From NCBI RefSeq assembly GCF_007997225.1, contig NZ_VORM01000007.1, forward strand, positions 110,353-174,352: 64,000 nt of DNA, given 5' to 3'. The notes under the pieces are model-generated. The model had not been told where the DNA came from. It ran no database searches and saw nothing but the letters and a program-made list of their open reading frames with translations. Both the position numbers and the translations under genes were made by a program. Positions 37,046 to 47,640 of the stretch are shown in pieces. Position 1 is the first letter of the stretch; the number at the start of each line of letters is the position of its first letter. The DNA comes from Subsaximicrobium wynnwilliamsii. GTDB taxonomy: Bacteria; Bacteroidota; Bacteroidia; Flavobacteriales; Flavobacteriaceae.

Positions 37046-37315
37046 ATGTATTTAGATCAACAAGAAAAAGAGAACATTTTCAAAAAACACGGTAAGGACG
37101 TTAAGGACACAGGTTCTGCAGAAGGACAAATTGCCCTTTTCACCTACCGCATCAACCACTTGACAGGACACTTAAAAACCAATCGTAAAGATTACAATAC
37201 AGAGCGTTCTTTGGTAAAATTAGTAGGAAAGCGCAGATCATTGCTAGACTACCTCACTAAAAAAGATGTCTTGAGATATCGTGCCATCGTTAAGGAGTTA
37301 GGATTGAGAAAATAG
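37046..37315 (+). CDS. rpsO: 30S ribosomal protein S15
   Basis: An 89-residue primary 16S rRNA-binding protein of the central domain of the small subunit. It has the S15 landmarks DTGSAEGQIALFTYRINHLT, LKTNRKDYNTERSLVKLVGK and RRSLLDYLTKKDVLRYRAIV, and it ends GLRK. The gene is followed directly by its own terminator and then by pnp, the usual rpsO-pnp order. S15 is known to repress its own translation in other bacteria; the leader here may do the same, but I see no clear mimic. Confidence 0.98.
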   Translation: MYLDQQEKENIFKKHGKDVKDTGSAEGQIALFTYRINHLTGHLKTNRKDYNTERSLVKLVGKRRSLLDYLTKKDVLRYRAIVKELGLRK

Positions 37316-37323
37316 TCAATAAT

Positions 37324-37353
37324 AAAAAACCACGCCTTAAAGCGTGGTTTTTT
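37324..37353 (+). terminator. Intrinsic terminator between rpsO and pnp
   Basis: CCACGC and GCGTGG arms, extended by A/T pairs, followed by TTTTTT, eight bases after the rpsO stop. The 240 bases from here to pnp contain no ORF. Confidence 0.9.
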
Positions 37354-37596
37354 ATTATATACGGGTCAACTCCCGCGATAGAGTTTAAATGTCGTCACTA
37401 ATTAAGCATAGCCTGTGCACAACTTATTTTAGGCACAGGTATATTAGTTTTTCATTGGTCAAGGCATGATATGCCACACAACAACTACAACAACACAACC
37501 TGCCCGTCCAGTATGGCGGCGACCATTGTTTAACAGTTTTTATTGCGCATTTCGAAAAGCTCAATGGCCAATAGAAACAAGAATTAAAAAATAGTT

Positions 37597-39870
37597 ATGA
37601 TTCCAAAAACATTTAGAGAGGTCATTGACCTTGGCGATGGGAGAGAGATTTCCATCGAAACCGGAAAACTGGCAAAACAAGCTCATGGTAGCGTTGTGGT
37701 GCAATCAGGAAAATGTATGTTGCTTTGTACCGTAGTTTCTAACTACGAACAAAAAGATTTACCATTCTTACCATTAACAGTTGATTATCGCGAAAAATTT
37801 GCAGCAGCAGGACGTTATCCTGGTGGGTTTTTCAAAAGAGAAGCAAGACCAAGTGATGGTGAAGTATTGACCATGCGCTTAGTAGATCGCGTTTTACGTC
37901 CGTTATTCCCGAAAGATTACACTGCAGAAACGCAGGTAATGATTCAATTGATGTCTCATGACGATGATGTGATGCCAGAAGCTATGGCAGGTTTGGCCGC
38001 TTCCGCAGCGATCCAATTATCAGATTTTCCGTTTGAGTGCGCAATTTCCGAAGCCAGAGTTGGTCGTGTTAACGGCGAATTCGTGATCAATCCTACCAGA
38101 GCACAGTTGTTAGAGTCTGACATCGAAATGATGATTGGTGCCTCTGCAGATTCTGTGATGATGGTAGAAGGTGAAATGGACGAGATTTCTGAAGAGGACA
38201 TGATAGAAGCCATTAAGTTCGCACATGAAGCTATCAAGTTGCAGATTGAAGCACAACATCGATTAGCAGATGCTTTCGGTAGAAAAGAAGTACGTGAGTA
38301 CGACCGTGCTCCTGCAAATGAAGATTTAGCGAAACAGGTGCACGACATGGCTTATGATAAAGTCTATGCCGTGGCAAAAGCTGGTTCTTCTAAAAAAGAA
38401 CGCACTGAGGCATTTGCCAACATAAAAGAAGAAGTAAAAGCATCATTCTCTGAAGAAGAATTAGAAGCGCATGGCGACTTAGTATCTGATTACTATAGAA
38501 AGGCTGAAAAAGCTGCAGTTCGTGACCTTACGCTTAACGAAGGTTTGCGTTTAGATGGTCGTAAGACCGACGAGATTAGACCAATTTGGTGTGAGATAGA
38601 TTATCTACCATCGGTTCACGGGTCTGCCATTTTTACACGTGGCGAAACTCAGGCTTTAGCAACGGTAACCTTGGGAACTTCAAGAGATGCCAACCAGATA
38701 GACATGCCGTCGCAAGAAGGTGAAGAGCGTTTCTATTTACATTATAACTTCCCTCCTTTTTGTACAGGTGAAGCCAGACCAATTCGTGGCACTTCCCGTC
38801 GTGAGGTAGGTCATGGTAATTTGGCGCAACGTGCTTTAAAAGGTATGGTGCCAGACGAATGTCCTTACACGGTAAGAGTTGTTTCTGAAGTATTGGAATC
38901 CAACGGTTCTTCTTCTATGGCAACCGTTTGTGCAGGTACAATGGCTTTGATGGATGCTGGGGTACAGTTGAAAAAACCAGTTTCTGGTATTGCCATGGGA
39001 TTGATTTCTGATGGTGACTCCGGAAAATACGCAGTGTTATCTGATATTTTAGGTGATGAAGATCATTTAGGGGATATGGACTTTAAAGTCACAGGTACTG
39101 CCGATGGAATTACCGCTTGCCAAATGGATATCAAGGTCAAAGGATTATCTTATGAAATCTTAGTGAACGCCCTCAAACAAGCGCGTGACGGAAGATTGCA
39201 TATCCTTGAGAAATTGACCGATACCATCGCGCAACCAAATGCAGATGTGAAAGCTTATGCGCCTAAAATGGTTACCAGAAGAATTCCTAACGAATTTATT
39301 GGTGCAATGATTGGACCTGGCGGAAAAGTGATTCAAGAATTACAGAAAGAAACCGGAACCACTATTGTGATCAACGAAGATCCAGTGACTGAGGAAGGTA
39401 TTATTGAAATCTTGGGTACAGATCAAGAAGGAATTGATAAGGTTTTGGCCAAAATTGATTCTGTATTGTTCAAGCCTCAAGTTGGTAGCGTTTACGAAGT
39501 AAAAGTGATCAAGATGTTAGATTTTGGAGCCGTCGTGGAATATATGGATGCCCCAGGAAACGAAGTCTTATTGCACGTGAGCGAACTCGCTTGGGAGCGT
39601 ACCGAAAATGTATCGGACGTTGTGAACATGGGCGATGTCTTTGATGTGAAGTATTTTGGATTGGATAAGCGAACCCGAAAGGAAAAAGTTTCCCGTAAGG
39701 CCATCATGCCAAAACCAGAAGGCTTTGTTGAAAGACCTCCTAGAGACAGCAGAGACAGTCGTGACAATAACAGAAGCGGCGGACGTGATAACCGCGGATC
39801 TCGTGACAACAGAGGCCGTGACGATCGCAGAGACGATAGAAAACCAAGAGAAGATAAGAAAGACGATTAA
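37597..39870 (+). CDS. pnp: Polyribonucleotide nucleotidyltransferase (PNPase)
   Basis: Phosphorolytic 3'-5' exoribonuclease of RNA turnover. The 757-residue protein has two RNase PH domains (first with [24 protein letters not shown] [20 protein letters not shown]; second with [20 protein letters not shown] and [20 protein letters not shown]), then a KH domain ([19 protein letters not shown]) and an S1 domain ([20 protein letters not shown]). The C-terminal tail, about 40 residues of Arg, Asp, Asn and Gly (repeated SRDN/GRDN), is long and low in complexity. A strong terminator follows. Confidence 0.98.
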   Translation: MIPKTFREVIDLGDGREISIETGKLAKQAHGSVVVQSGKCMLLCTVVSNYEQKDLPFLPLTVDYREKFAAAGRYPGGFFKREARPSDGEVLTMRLVDRVLRPLFPKDYTAETQVMIQLMSHDDDVMPEAMAGLAASAAIQLSDFPFECAISEARVGRVNGEFVINPTRAQLLESDIEMMIGASADSVMMVEGEMDEISEEDMIEAIKFAHEAIKLQIEAQHRLADAFGRKEVREYDRAPANEDLAKQVHDMAYDKVYAVAKAGSSKKERTEAFANIKEEVKASFSEEELEAHGDLVSDYYRKAEKAAVRDLTLNEGLRLDGRKTDEIRPIWCEIDYLPSVHGSAIFTRGETQALATVTLGTSRDANQIDMPSQEGEERFYLHYNFPPFCTGEARPIRGTSRREVGHGNLAQRALKGMVPDECPYTVRVVSEVLESNGSSSMATVCAGTMALMDAGVQLKKPVSGIAMGLISDGDSGKYAVLSDILGDEDHLGDMDFKVTGTADGITACQMDIKVKGLSYEILVNALKQARDGRLHILEKLTDTIAQPNADVKAYAPKMVTRRIPNEFIGAMIGPGGKVIQELQKETGTTIVINEDPVTEEGIIEILGTDQEGIDKVLAKIDSVLFKPQVGSVYEVKVIKMLDFGAVVEYMDAPGNEVLLHVSELAWERTENVSDVVNMGDVFDVKYFGLDKRTRKEKVSRKAIMPKPEGFVERPPRDSRDSRDNNRSGGRDNRGSRDNRGRDDRRDDRKPREDKKDD

Positions 39871-39899
39871 TTTCTAATTTCTTTAGTTCATAGTATTCC

Positions 39900-39937
39900 A
39901 AACCTGTCAGGGTTTTAAAACCCTGACAGGTTTTTTT
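39900..39937 (+). terminator. Intrinsic terminator of pnp
   Basis: A very strong hairpin: AACCTGTCAGGGTTTT pairs with AAAACCCTGACAGGTT and is followed by T7. The stem sequence is close to palindromic motifs that recur in flavobacterial genomes. Confidence 0.93.
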
Positions 39938-40506
39938 ATTCGCATAGATTTCTAACACAATAAATAGGATGTTTTCGGGTCTGTGATAACATGACTTTAA
40001 AGAAATAAAATCATGACTCACCTAGTAAACGGAACAGGTCTTCGAGACCTATTCCGTTTTTTTATCTAAAACCATTCTTATCAATACCAATGCCGATGTT
40101 GCCCCTCGCGATCGCAAAGGCAATCCTCATATCCCATTCTCAGCCTTTTTACCTAAATTATGAAAGCAGCAACATCTAATCGGGCACTTGGTATGGATTG
40201 TTAGCAGGCAACCCCAACAATGGCTCAGACCTAACTCAAACCTTCAAGGGCTTTGAGACCTTGCCCCCTGAGTTTAGCTCCAAATGCTTTCTGCGACAAT
40301 CATAAATTAAGCAAAATCTCTATTTCTAAAAACCAACTTCTATATATGTTTAAACTATTGACAATTAGTGTTTACCGTATTTATTCCGGTTATAAAGTGA
40401 CTAAAAATTAGGTCCTATTGTAAAAAACAAACTGCTAAATAAAACTTAAAAAAAGTCTAGATGCGAGCTTGGTGCGTAACTATAATTACAAATCTAAAAA
40501 ACGATC
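39938..40506. other. Intergenic gap with a second, orphan hairpin
   Basis: At 40029-40063 ACGGAA-C-AGGTCT and AGACCT-A-TTCCGT arms around a TCG loop precede T7: a terminator-like hairpin without its own upstream gene. The rest, 40064-40506, shows no recognised feature before the glycosyltransferase gene. Confidence 0.6.
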
Positions 40507-41952
40507 ATGAACAACGACATATCACCTTCAAACGAATCCTCACACACAAATCACAGCAGCCAAACCTCCAAACCCAAATCCTTAAAATCCTTTTTTCAGA
40601 AAAACAAAGCGTCCAACAAAATCACCACACCTTGGGGAATTACCGTATTGTTGTGTACCTTTCTATTGATGGTGGGATCTCTGTTTTTGGTGTTCAGCCT
40701 TCAAAGTGACTTTGAGCAATTTAATCTTGAGCGCTTGAACTCCGTTTGGGGCTATAGCTTTATGGCAGTTGCCACAGGCCTATTTGCCTATAAAGCCCTG
40801 TTCTTTATGTACATGTTTTATAAATACTTCAAATATAAGGCAGTAGATTCGGTTAGCGACGAAAAATTGCCAACCTGTACCATCATTGTCCCTGCTTATA
40901 ATGAAAGCAGACAGGTTTATGACACCTTGGTTAGTTTGGCAAAAAGTGATTACCCTAAAGATAAAATCCAAATATTATCCATTGATGATGGTAGCTTAGA
41001 TGATACATGGACTTGGATGCTTGAGGCCAAGAAGCGTTTGGGAGACCGTTTGCAAATCATGCAACAAGCAAAAAATCAAGGGAAGCGTCATGCACTCTAC
41101 CGTGGCTTCAATATGGGAACCGGAGAGATCTTCGTTACCGTAGATAGCGACTCCATTGTAAAACCCGATACATTGAGAAACTTGGTAAGCCCATTTGTTG
41201 ACAATGAAGATTGCGGTGCAGTTGCTGGTAACATCAGGGTTTTGAACAATAAAAAGGCTTTATTACCAAGAATGTTGGATGTGAGCTTTGTATTGAGTTT
41301 TGAATTTGTACGCTCTGCGGAAAGTGCGCTCAAATCTGTATTGTGTACCCCAGGCGCTTTGGCGGCTTACCGAAGTACCGCCGTTTATAAATGCTTACCA
41401 GAATGGATCAACCAAACCTTTATGGGTCAAGCGTCGGACATTGGCGAAGATCGCGCCATGACCAACATGATTTTAAAGCAAGGTAAACACGTCTTATTTC
41501 AACGCAATGCTGTGGCTTATACCAATGTGCCGGAGCAGTACCGCGGACTCTATAAAATGTTCATTAGATGGGGACGAAGCAATGTACGTGAGAATCTTGA
41601 AATGTCTAAATACGTCTTTACCAATTTTAGGGAGGGCAGCAAATTGGGCACCCGGCTGTTATTTATTGGCCAGTTCTCAAAAATTGTGATGAGTTATCCG
41701 TTTATGGTCTTCATGTTGTTCTTCGTGTTGATGCACCCAATACTGTTTATTACTTCAACCTTAGTGAGCATCTTGATCTTGTCTACGTTTTCGGTTGTGT
41801 TTTACTCCAAACATTACGAGATTTCTGAAGCCTTTTGGGCCTACTCCTACAGTATTCTATATACATTTGGCTTGTTCTGGATTACCCCATACGCCATTGC
41901 CACGGCTAGTAGAAGCGGTTGGTTGACCCGGGGATTGGCAGAGAAGAAGTAA
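40507..41952 (+). CDS. Membrane GT2 glycosyltransferase (hyaluronan/chitin synthase-like)
   Basis: A 481-residue processive-type family 2 enzyme. Two N-terminal membrane segments (ITVLLCTFLLMVGSLFLVFS and the FMAVATGLFAYKALFFMYMF region) precede a cytoplasmic GT-A domain with CTIIVPAYNES, SIDDGSLDDTW, VTVDSDSIVKPDT, the acceptor region GEDRAMTNMIL, and IRWGRSN at the place of the QxxRW motif. Three or four membrane segments end the protein. This plan matches NodC/HasA-type synthases that polymerise and extrude a polysaccharide, or add single sugars to lipid. The first 35 residues are Ser/Asn-rich and probably disordered. It stands alone, with its own terminator. Confidence 0.9.
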   Translation: MNNDISPSNESSHTNHSSQTSKPKSLKSFFQKNKASNKITTPWGITVLLCTFLLMVGSLFLVFSLQSDFEQFNLERLNSVWGYSFMAVATGLFAYKALFFMYMFYKYFKYKAVDSVSDEKLPTCTIIVPAYNESRQVYDTLVSLAKSDYPKDKIQILSIDDGSLDDTWTWMLEAKKRLGDRLQIMQQAKNQGKRHALYRGFNMGTGEIFVTVDSDSIVKPDTLRNLVSPFVDNEDCGAVAGNIRVLNNKKALLPRMLDVSFVLSFEFVRSAESALKSVLCTPGALAAYRSTAVYKCLPEWINQTFMGQASDIGEDRAMTNMILKQGKHVLFQRNAVAYTNVPEQYRGLYKMFIRWGRSNVRENLEMSKYVFTNFREGSKLGTRLLFIGQFSKIVMSYPFMVFMLFFVLMHPILFITSTLVSILILSTFSVVFYSKHYEISEAFWAYSYSILYTFGLFWITPYAIATASRSGWLTRGLAEKK

Positions 41953-41961
41953 AAAAAAATG

Positions 41962-42056
41962 GAGGCTAGACCGCTTTGCTTCTAGAGGCTAGAGTCTAGA
42001 CGCTAGATGCTAGATGCTAGATGCTAGAATCTAGACGTTAGATGTTAGACTCTGTT
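41962..42056. repeat. Heptamer tract CTAGATG and variants
   Basis: About 12 heptamers (CTAGATG x3 perfect, others CTAGACG, CTAGAAT, TTAGATG) begin ten bases after the glycosyltransferase stop. Confidence 0.85.
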
Positions 42057-42118
42057 TGCTGGATGCTTAATTAAGCATAAAAAATCATTGTGCTACTAAA
42101 GTCATTATAATTCAATTG

Positions 42119-42162
42119 AAAAGACCCTTTCTCTCATTTCGAGGAAGGGTCTTTAGTTTTTT
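42119..42162 (+). terminator. Intrinsic terminator of the GT2 gene
   Basis: AAAGACCCTT-CTC and GAG-AAGGGTCTTT arms enclose a short loop and are followed by AGTTTTTT. The heptamer tract lies between the stop codon and this hairpin, so it would be in the 3' untranslated region. Confidence 0.88.
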
Positions 42163-42924
42163 ATGAGGTATTGCAGTTAATTTTCAGTCTCTCAACATCC
42201 TTTCGGAAGGATTAGAAACAATACATAAGTTCGGGGATATGTACCTCAGCCAGATAGTTCCTCGTAGTTTAGCTTCATATTTAGTCGGAAGGTATTGTAA
42301 CTCATAGCATGAAATCCATTGCTCACTGCGAAAATCGGGGGGCCGTTTATGCTTGACATGACCAACTCTAGATTCACCACAGAAAGCTTCGCAGGATAAA
42401 CCTCTTAAATTTTAAAACCCATCGAACATCATCGCGCTATTGTCTGAAAGGTCTTTTTGGTTCCAAAAAACAGAAAATCCTTCTGTTGGATAAGGATGTT
42501 AGGTATTAAACCGCATTGCTGCATGGCTCCGCTTTACCTCTGCTAGGCTCTAAACCATTAAATCCTTCCGAAGAAAAAACTGAAGCCTTCCTTATAAGAG
42601 CAGCACCAGGATTGGGACTCAAATTCATCGTATCGCCAAAATGCAAGTATCTGATTCTGAATAATTTTTAGTGTTTAGACAAATGCTTCCGCCGACAAAT
42701 TATCACAAAAACAGACATCCTGTCACATGCGTGCGCGAAATGGCACGTCGCAACATTTCCAATACCGTAATTTTTCAGACAAATACTTAACAGAATCTTA
42801 ATTTTTAGCCTTCAGATTGCCAAAACCTAAATAATACATTTTAAATTGATATCTTAGTAGTACCGTATAGTACTTGCAATACAAGGCTTGATTAACAATA
42901 ATCAACATTTACAAAATAGAAGAT
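42163..42924. other. Long gap upstream of proC without recognised genes
   Basis: Some 760 bases on both strands have no ORF with coding character, no tandem repeat and no clear hairpin. A proline-responsive leader is conceivable, but I see no evidence for it. Confidence 0.4.
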
Positions 42925-43728
42925 ATGAAAGTATTAGTAATAGGAGCAGGAAATATGGGATTGACCTATGCGGAAGGCATGGCAACTTCGCCACTGCTTA
43001 GCAAACATAAATTGAGAATTTACGATACCGATCCTAAAAAAATCAAATCCCTAAGAGCGGAAGGAATCTTCGACGTTTTTGAATCGCTTGAAGATTGTTT
43101 GCCAAAAGCAGATATCATTTTTGTAGCAGTAAAACCCTACCATTGTGAAGGACTGTTTGAGGAAATGAAACCAATGCTCAACGACCAGCAATTGATCGTG
43201 AGTCTCATGGCAGGCGTGACCCTTCAAACCATTCAAGACCAATTGAACATTGATAAAGTAGTTAGAACCATGCCAAATTTACCAGCACAAGTTGGTAAAG
43301 GCGTGACCTCTTATACTGCGTCTAAAGCGGTTTCCAAGGTAGAACTCATTATGGTGCGTAATCTTTTGGATACCACAGGAACATCCATCCACGTGGATAC
43401 AGAGAATTTCATTGATGCCAGTACCGGGATATCCGGGAGTGGTCCGGCATACGTGTTTTACTTCATGCAATCCATGCTGGAAGCTGCATTGAAGATGGGC
43501 TTTTCAGATTACGATTCCAAAGTATTGGTTAGCAATACTTTTGAGGGCGCCATTGAACTTTTCAATCAAAATGACATCTCACCAAAGTCATGGATTGACA
43601 AAGTTGCATCCAAAGGCGGTACCACTCAAGCAGCCATTGATTCCATGGAAGACAACAACATCAAAGAACTCATCAAGGACGCAGCTTATGCCGCATTTGA
43701 CAGAGCTGTAGAACTTGGAAAAAAATAA
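42925..43728 (+). CDS. proC: Pyrroline-5-carboxylate reductase
   Basis: Last step of proline synthesis: NAD(P)H-dependent reduction of pyrroline-5-carboxylate. The 267 residues start MKVLVIGAGNMGLTYAEGMA (Rossmann motif), then FVAVKPYHCEGLFEEM, LIVSLMAGVTLQTIQDQL, VRTMPNLPAQVGKGVTSY, and the ProC signature GISGSGPAYVFYFMQSMLEA with the C-terminal ASKGGTTQAAIDSMEDNN. It is the first gene of a compact proC-proB unit, with proA following 220 bases later. Confidence 0.97.
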   Translation: MKVLVIGAGNMGLTYAEGMATSPLLSKHKLRIYDTDPKKIKSLRAEGIFDVFESLEDCLPKADIIFVAVKPYHCEGLFEEMKPMLNDQQLIVSLMAGVTLQTIQDQLNIDKVVRTMPNLPAQVGKGVTSYTASKAVSKVELIMVRNLLDTTGTSIHVDTENFIDASTGISGSGPAYVFYFMQSMLEAALKMGFSDYDSKVLVSNTFEGAIELFNQNDISPKSWIDKVASKGGTTQAAIDSMEDNNIKELIKDAAYAAFDRAVELGKK

Positions 43729-43729
43729 T

Positions 43730-44500
43730 ATGGAAACAAACAGAGTAGTCGTAAAAGTGGGAACGAATGTACTCACTAACAAGGATAATCGAATCATGGG
43801 TCCCATCTTGAAAGAGTTGGTGCGCCAAATATCAGTATTATATGAACGTGACATTATGGTAATCTTGGTCTCTTCCGGGTCTGCCATTGCGGGGAAAGAG
43901 GTTTTAGGAGAAACCAGCATCAAAGACCCCTCTACGCGCAGACAAGTCTATTCCGCAGTAGGTCAACCGCGCATGATGCGCCATTACTATAGCATTTTTC
44001 ACGATTACGGTATGCGTTGCGCACAGGTTTTGGCAACCAAACGGGATTTTGATCCTGGGAAACATCGTGAGAACATGATCAATTGTTATGAGGGATTGCT
44101 TAGTGAAGGCATTATCCCCATTGCAAACGAAGATGATGCGACGTCTTTAACCATGTCCATGTTTTCGGATAATGACGAATTGGCCAGTTTGGTAGCCGAG
44201 CTATTGGATGCCGATCGCTTGATTATTCTATCAGATACCGATGGGCTTTACACTGGTCATCCAGATGATGTGAATTCCAGAAAACTCAATGAAGTCAAGG
44301 TCGATCAAGATGTAGAACAATACGTCAAGGCCTCCAACAAGAAAGAAGGCGAAGGACGTGGTGGCATGGCCTCGAAATTAAAGATTGCCAAAGGCACTGC
44401 CAGTAAAAATATCCCAACCTATATCGCCAATGGCAAACGTCCCAATGTGATTGTGGACATTATAGACAATAAAGATATCGGGACGAAATTTATCAATTGA
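43730..44500 (+). CDS. proB: Glutamate 5-kinase (short form without PUA domain)
   Basis: First step of proline synthesis: ATP-dependent phosphorylation of glutamate. From ATG 43730, one base after the proC stop, the protein has 256 residues. The amino-acid-kinase fold shows NRVVVKVGTNVLTNKDNRIM, MVILVSSGSAIAGKEVLG, IPIANEDDATS, FSDNDELASLVAELLDADRL and ILSDTDGLYTGHP, and later GGMASKLKIAKGTAS. The C-terminal PUA domain of E. coli ProB is absent, as in many Bacteroidota. A TTG within proC at 43715 is less likely as a start. Confidence 0.96.
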   Translation: METNRVVVKVGTNVLTNKDNRIMGPILKELVRQISVLYERDIMVILVSSGSAIAGKEVLGETSIKDPSTRRQVYSAVGQPRMMRHYYSIFHDYGMRCAQVLATKRDFDPGKHRENMINCYEGLLSEGIIPIANEDDATSLTMSMFSDNDELASLVAELLDADRLIILSDTDGLYTGHPDDVNSRKLNEVKVDQDVEQYVKASNKKEGEGRGGMASKLKIAKGTASKNIPTYIANGKRPNVIVDIIDNKDIGTKFIN

Positions 44501-44724
44501 TATCCCTGTAAAAAGACTGTTGCACATTGAGATACGTCAAGCTTCGCAACTTGAAGATAATATAAGTGGTTGCAATCATAAAGCGAGCAGTACGAGTCTT
44601 GAATTGATCCAACTATTTTGAAGCAGGATGAACACTACTCAAATTAGAAAATTATTTGAATTTTAGGTTCGCCATTCGTATTTCAATGCCCAACGGAAGT
44701 TAAATGAATTAAACACAAAAACAG

Positions 44725-45924
44725 ATGAAACTTTTAGATACAAATATAAAGAACACCGTATTAGACTCCATGGTCGCCATTCTCGATAAAAATCGTGAAT
44801 CCATTTTGAAAGCCAACCAGAAAGATTTGGATGCTTTTGATCGTGATGATCAAGCCTTATACGATCGCTTGGTGGTTAATGACGCCAAAATTGAAGGCAT
44901 GATTACCGCCATCAAAGAAGTTAGGTCCCAAGAAGATCCAGTAGGCAAAGAAATTTCAGACCTTACCCTAGACAGCGGCTTGAAAATAACCAATAGAACC
45001 GCGCCTTTCGGAACCATCATGATCATTTATGAATCCCGACCCGATGTGACCATTGAGGCAGCTGTTTTGGCATTTAAGGCCAATAACAAGATTTTGCTCA
45101 AAGGTGGAAAAGAAGCGCTACAAAGTAATTTGGTGCTTGAAAAATGCTGGCATCAGGCTTTAGAGGAAAATGGTTTGTCTAAAGATTGGATTAGACTTTT
45201 ACACCTCAAACGAGAGGAAACTCAGGAATTCCTGAAGAATCCAACCGAAAAAATAGATCTTATCGTGCCAAGAGGCGGCGAACGTCTCATCAAATTTGTA
45301 AAGGACAATGCCACTTGCGCCGTATTGATTAGTGGGCGAGGCAACAACTTTTTATATGTGGCCAAAGATGCCAACTGGGAGAAAACCTTGAAAGTGATCA
45401 TCAATGCCAAAACTGAAAAAATCTCTGGCTGCAATGCCTTGGATAAGGTCTTGATCGATAAGCACATTCCTAATTATACTGAAAAAGTCAAGGAACTACA
45501 ATCGGTTTTGAGCCATCTGAAGGTTGAATTGGTGGTTGATGATGCTATAGGAAATATTCTTCCGAAAGAAAATAAAATCACTTCCGAAGCCATTTGGTAT
45601 GAAGAATTTCTTGCCATGAAACTGTTAATTGCAGAAGTTGATGGCGTTGACCAATCTATTGAGATGATCAATACCTATTCTGGTGGACACTCGGCCGTAA
45701 TTATGACCGAAAATAAAGATTTAGCACAAAAATTCATGGAGCAAGTGGATAGCGCTGCGGTATACCATAATGCCTCTACCCGCTTTACGGATGGCGGACA
45801 AATGGGCGTTGGCGCTGAGCTGGCCATAAGCACCGATAAATTGCACCACAGAGGGCCGTTGGGCTTGAAACAACTGGTAACCAACAAATATTATGTGTTT
45901 GGTGATGGGCATGTGAGGGTTTAG
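44725..45924 (+). CDS. proA: Glutamate-5-semialdehyde dehydrogenase (gamma-glutamyl phosphate reductase)
   Basis: Second step of proline synthesis: NADPH-dependent reduction of gamma-glutamyl phosphate. The 399 residues have the aldehyde-dehydrogenase-like fold with TAPFGTIMIIYESRPDVTIE, the KGGKEALQSN block, LIVPRGGERLIKFVKDNA, the catalytic Cys in EKISGCNALDKVLID, YSGGHSAVIMTENKDLAQKF and the C-terminal ASTRFTDGGQMGVGAELAIS. The 224-base gap after proB shows no terminator, so readthrough from proC-proB is possible. Confidence 0.96.
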   Translation: MKLLDTNIKNTVLDSMVAILDKNRESILKANQKDLDAFDRDDQALYDRLVVNDAKIEGMITAIKEVRSQEDPVGKEISDLTLDSGLKITNRTAPFGTIMIIYESRPDVTIEAAVLAFKANNKILLKGGKEALQSNLVLEKCWHQALEENGLSKDWIRLLHLKREETQEFLKNPTEKIDLIVPRGGERLIKFVKDNATCAVLISGRGNNFLYVAKDANWEKTLKVIINAKTEKISGCNALDKVLIDKHIPNYTEKVKELQSVLSHLKVELVVDDAIGNILPKENKITSEAIWYEEFLAMKLLIAEVDGVDQSIEMINTYSGGHSAVIMTENKDLAQKFMEQVDSAAVYHNASTRFTDGGQMGVGAELAISTDKLHHRGPLGLKQLVTNKYYVFGDGHVRV

Positions 45925-45944
45925 TAGCACGTATTCATTTTAAC

Positions 45945-46530
45945 TTTGGAATATTAGAGGATAGACTTGATTTTGACTAAATGAGTAGCAGTTTGCTGTT
46001 TAGTTGAATTTTCGAATGTTAGAGGATAGAAGCTAGAGGCTAGAGGATAGACTTGATTTTGACTAGATGAGGGGCAGTATGCTGTTCATTTGAATTTTCG
46101 AATGTTAGAGGGTAGAAGCTAGAGGTTGGAGGATAGACTTGATTGGGATTAAATGAGGAGCAGTGGGCTGTTCATTTGAGTTTTCGAATGTTAGAGGATA
46201 GAAGCTAGAGCTTAGAGGATAGACTTGATTGTGATTAAATGAGTAGCAATATGCTGTTGATTTGAATTTCCAAATGTTAGAGGATAGAAGCTAGAGGATA
46301 GAGGATAGAGGATAGACGTGATTGTGACTAGATGAGGGGCAGTATGCTGTTGATTTGAATTTCCGAATGTTAGAGGGTAGAAGCTAGAGGTTGGAGGATA
46401 GACTTGATTGGGATTAAATGAGGAGCAGTGTGCTGTTCATTTGAGTTTTCGAATATTAGAGGGTAGAAGCTAGAGGCTAGAGGATAGACTTGATTGTGAC
46501 TAGATGAGGGGCTTTGTGCTGTTCACTTGG
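45945..46530. repeat. 86-bp minisatellite with embedded heptamers
   Basis: Units begin with GAATGTTAGAGG near 46014, 46100, 46186, 46272, 46365 and 46451, preceded by a partial unit. The period is 86 bp five times and 93 bp once; the longer unit has one more GAGGATA heptamer. Each unit contains GAAGCTAGAGG, AGGATAGACTTGATT and GGGGCAGTATGCTGTT blocks. It lies directly after proA. Confidence 0.93.
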
Positions 46531-47180
46531 TACGGTTCTGGAATGGATCTGGAAATGCTAACTTCGATTGTATTCAGACTCAAATATTCTTTTTCAGATT
46601 CGTGATTTAGCTTGAGTACTCTTACTTTTTTTTTGATACATAAGGCGTATTGGGCAATTGATTTTAGAGGCTGTATAGGTCCTATTTTTTGCATGGAGTT
46701 ATCTAGGGAGTATCCATGGCTTATCTATGGACATGGATTTGACGATAATCAGACTTTGTTTTTAGGGTTTTTGCTTTGAAATTATCTTATAGCAAATTTG
46801 TGAGATTGTTCATCCAATTATAAGTATTGCATTCATAATGTTCTCCTTTTCTATATGAAATATTATATCCATTGCAAAACCCCGTTTATTCCATAGAAAG
46901 CGGCGTAACTCCATTGCGGTTTTTTTTTATGACGTTGCAAAACTGCCGCTATTGCTACTTCTATAATCATTAGACTTTATATGGGATTCGATTTTAGATT
47001 TACTTGTGATAAGCATCCAGGCGAAACTTGTGCTGAAGGCTGTCGTTATATAGTCTTAGTCGCGTCCGATTTCAGAAATATAGTCCACACAGATCATCTA
47101 CCGAGCTACATCCTGAGCCTTGTTAAGTTAAATACTCACAAATATTTGCATTTGTCATTTTTTTCATTAGATTACTAGCT
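46531..47180. other. Intergenic gap before the conserved rpoD neighbour
   Basis: Short frames exist on both strands (for example 46981-47178) but have no coding character that I can defend. No repeat or strong hairpin is seen. Confidence 0.4.
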
Positions 47181-47555
47181 ATGATACATTCCGATAAAGA
47201 GAAATATTCCGACATTTTGAGCGATTCTGTCACGTATTTAGAGCAACGTGGTTATGAAAACATTAAGGCCGACATGGAAGGCTATGAGACCCCTAAATCC
47301 TACCACAAAAAAGGTAGCGATATTAATATCACCCCAGATATTGTAGCCACCAAGGAAGGGAGAAAGCACTACTTTGACATCAGTTTGAAGAGTGAAGAAC
47401 CAAAATTATTGAAGTCCAAATGGTTGTTCCTAAACACCCTGACTTCAATGCGCTCCCAGAAATTCAGATTAATCACTACCCGTGGGCACTACAAGTTTAC
47501 CAACGAAATGTTGGACGACATTAATCTGACCGATAAAAAATTAATTAAAATTTAA
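47181..47555 (+). CDS. Conserved hypothetical protein upstream of rpoD
   Basis: A 124-residue soluble protein, beginning MIHSDKEKYSDILSDSVTYL and ending in Lys/Ile. The middle (GSDINITPDIVATKEGRKHYF, DISLKSEEPKLLKSKW) has the alternating Asp, Glu and Lys pattern of restriction-endonuclease-like folds (ITPDIVA... DISLKSE), so a nuclease-like fold is conceivable, without proof. No family name comes to mind. It is 85 bases upstream of rpoD on the same strand and may share a transcript. Confidence 0.75.
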   Translation: MIHSDKEKYSDILSDSVTYLEQRGYENIKADMEGYETPKSYHKKGSDINITPDIVATKEGRKHYFDISLKSEEPKLLKSKWLFLNTLTSMRSQKFRLITTRGHYKFTNEMLDDINLTDKKLIKI

Positions 47556-47640
47556 TTTTCTTTTGATTTTTTGTAACTTTTTCAAGACTTGTTACGTATA
47601 ACCATATGCAACAAACTTATGCCCTAATACACATTATTGA

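Noticed and set aside
46500..46694. 64-codon minus-strand frame after the minisatellite
   Set aside because: Begins in unique sequence but ends in the last repeat unit; no sign of selection.
46981..47178. 65-codon frame just before the conserved hypothetical gene
   Set aside because: Possible small gene, but composition is not coding-like and no motif supports it; left as intergenic.
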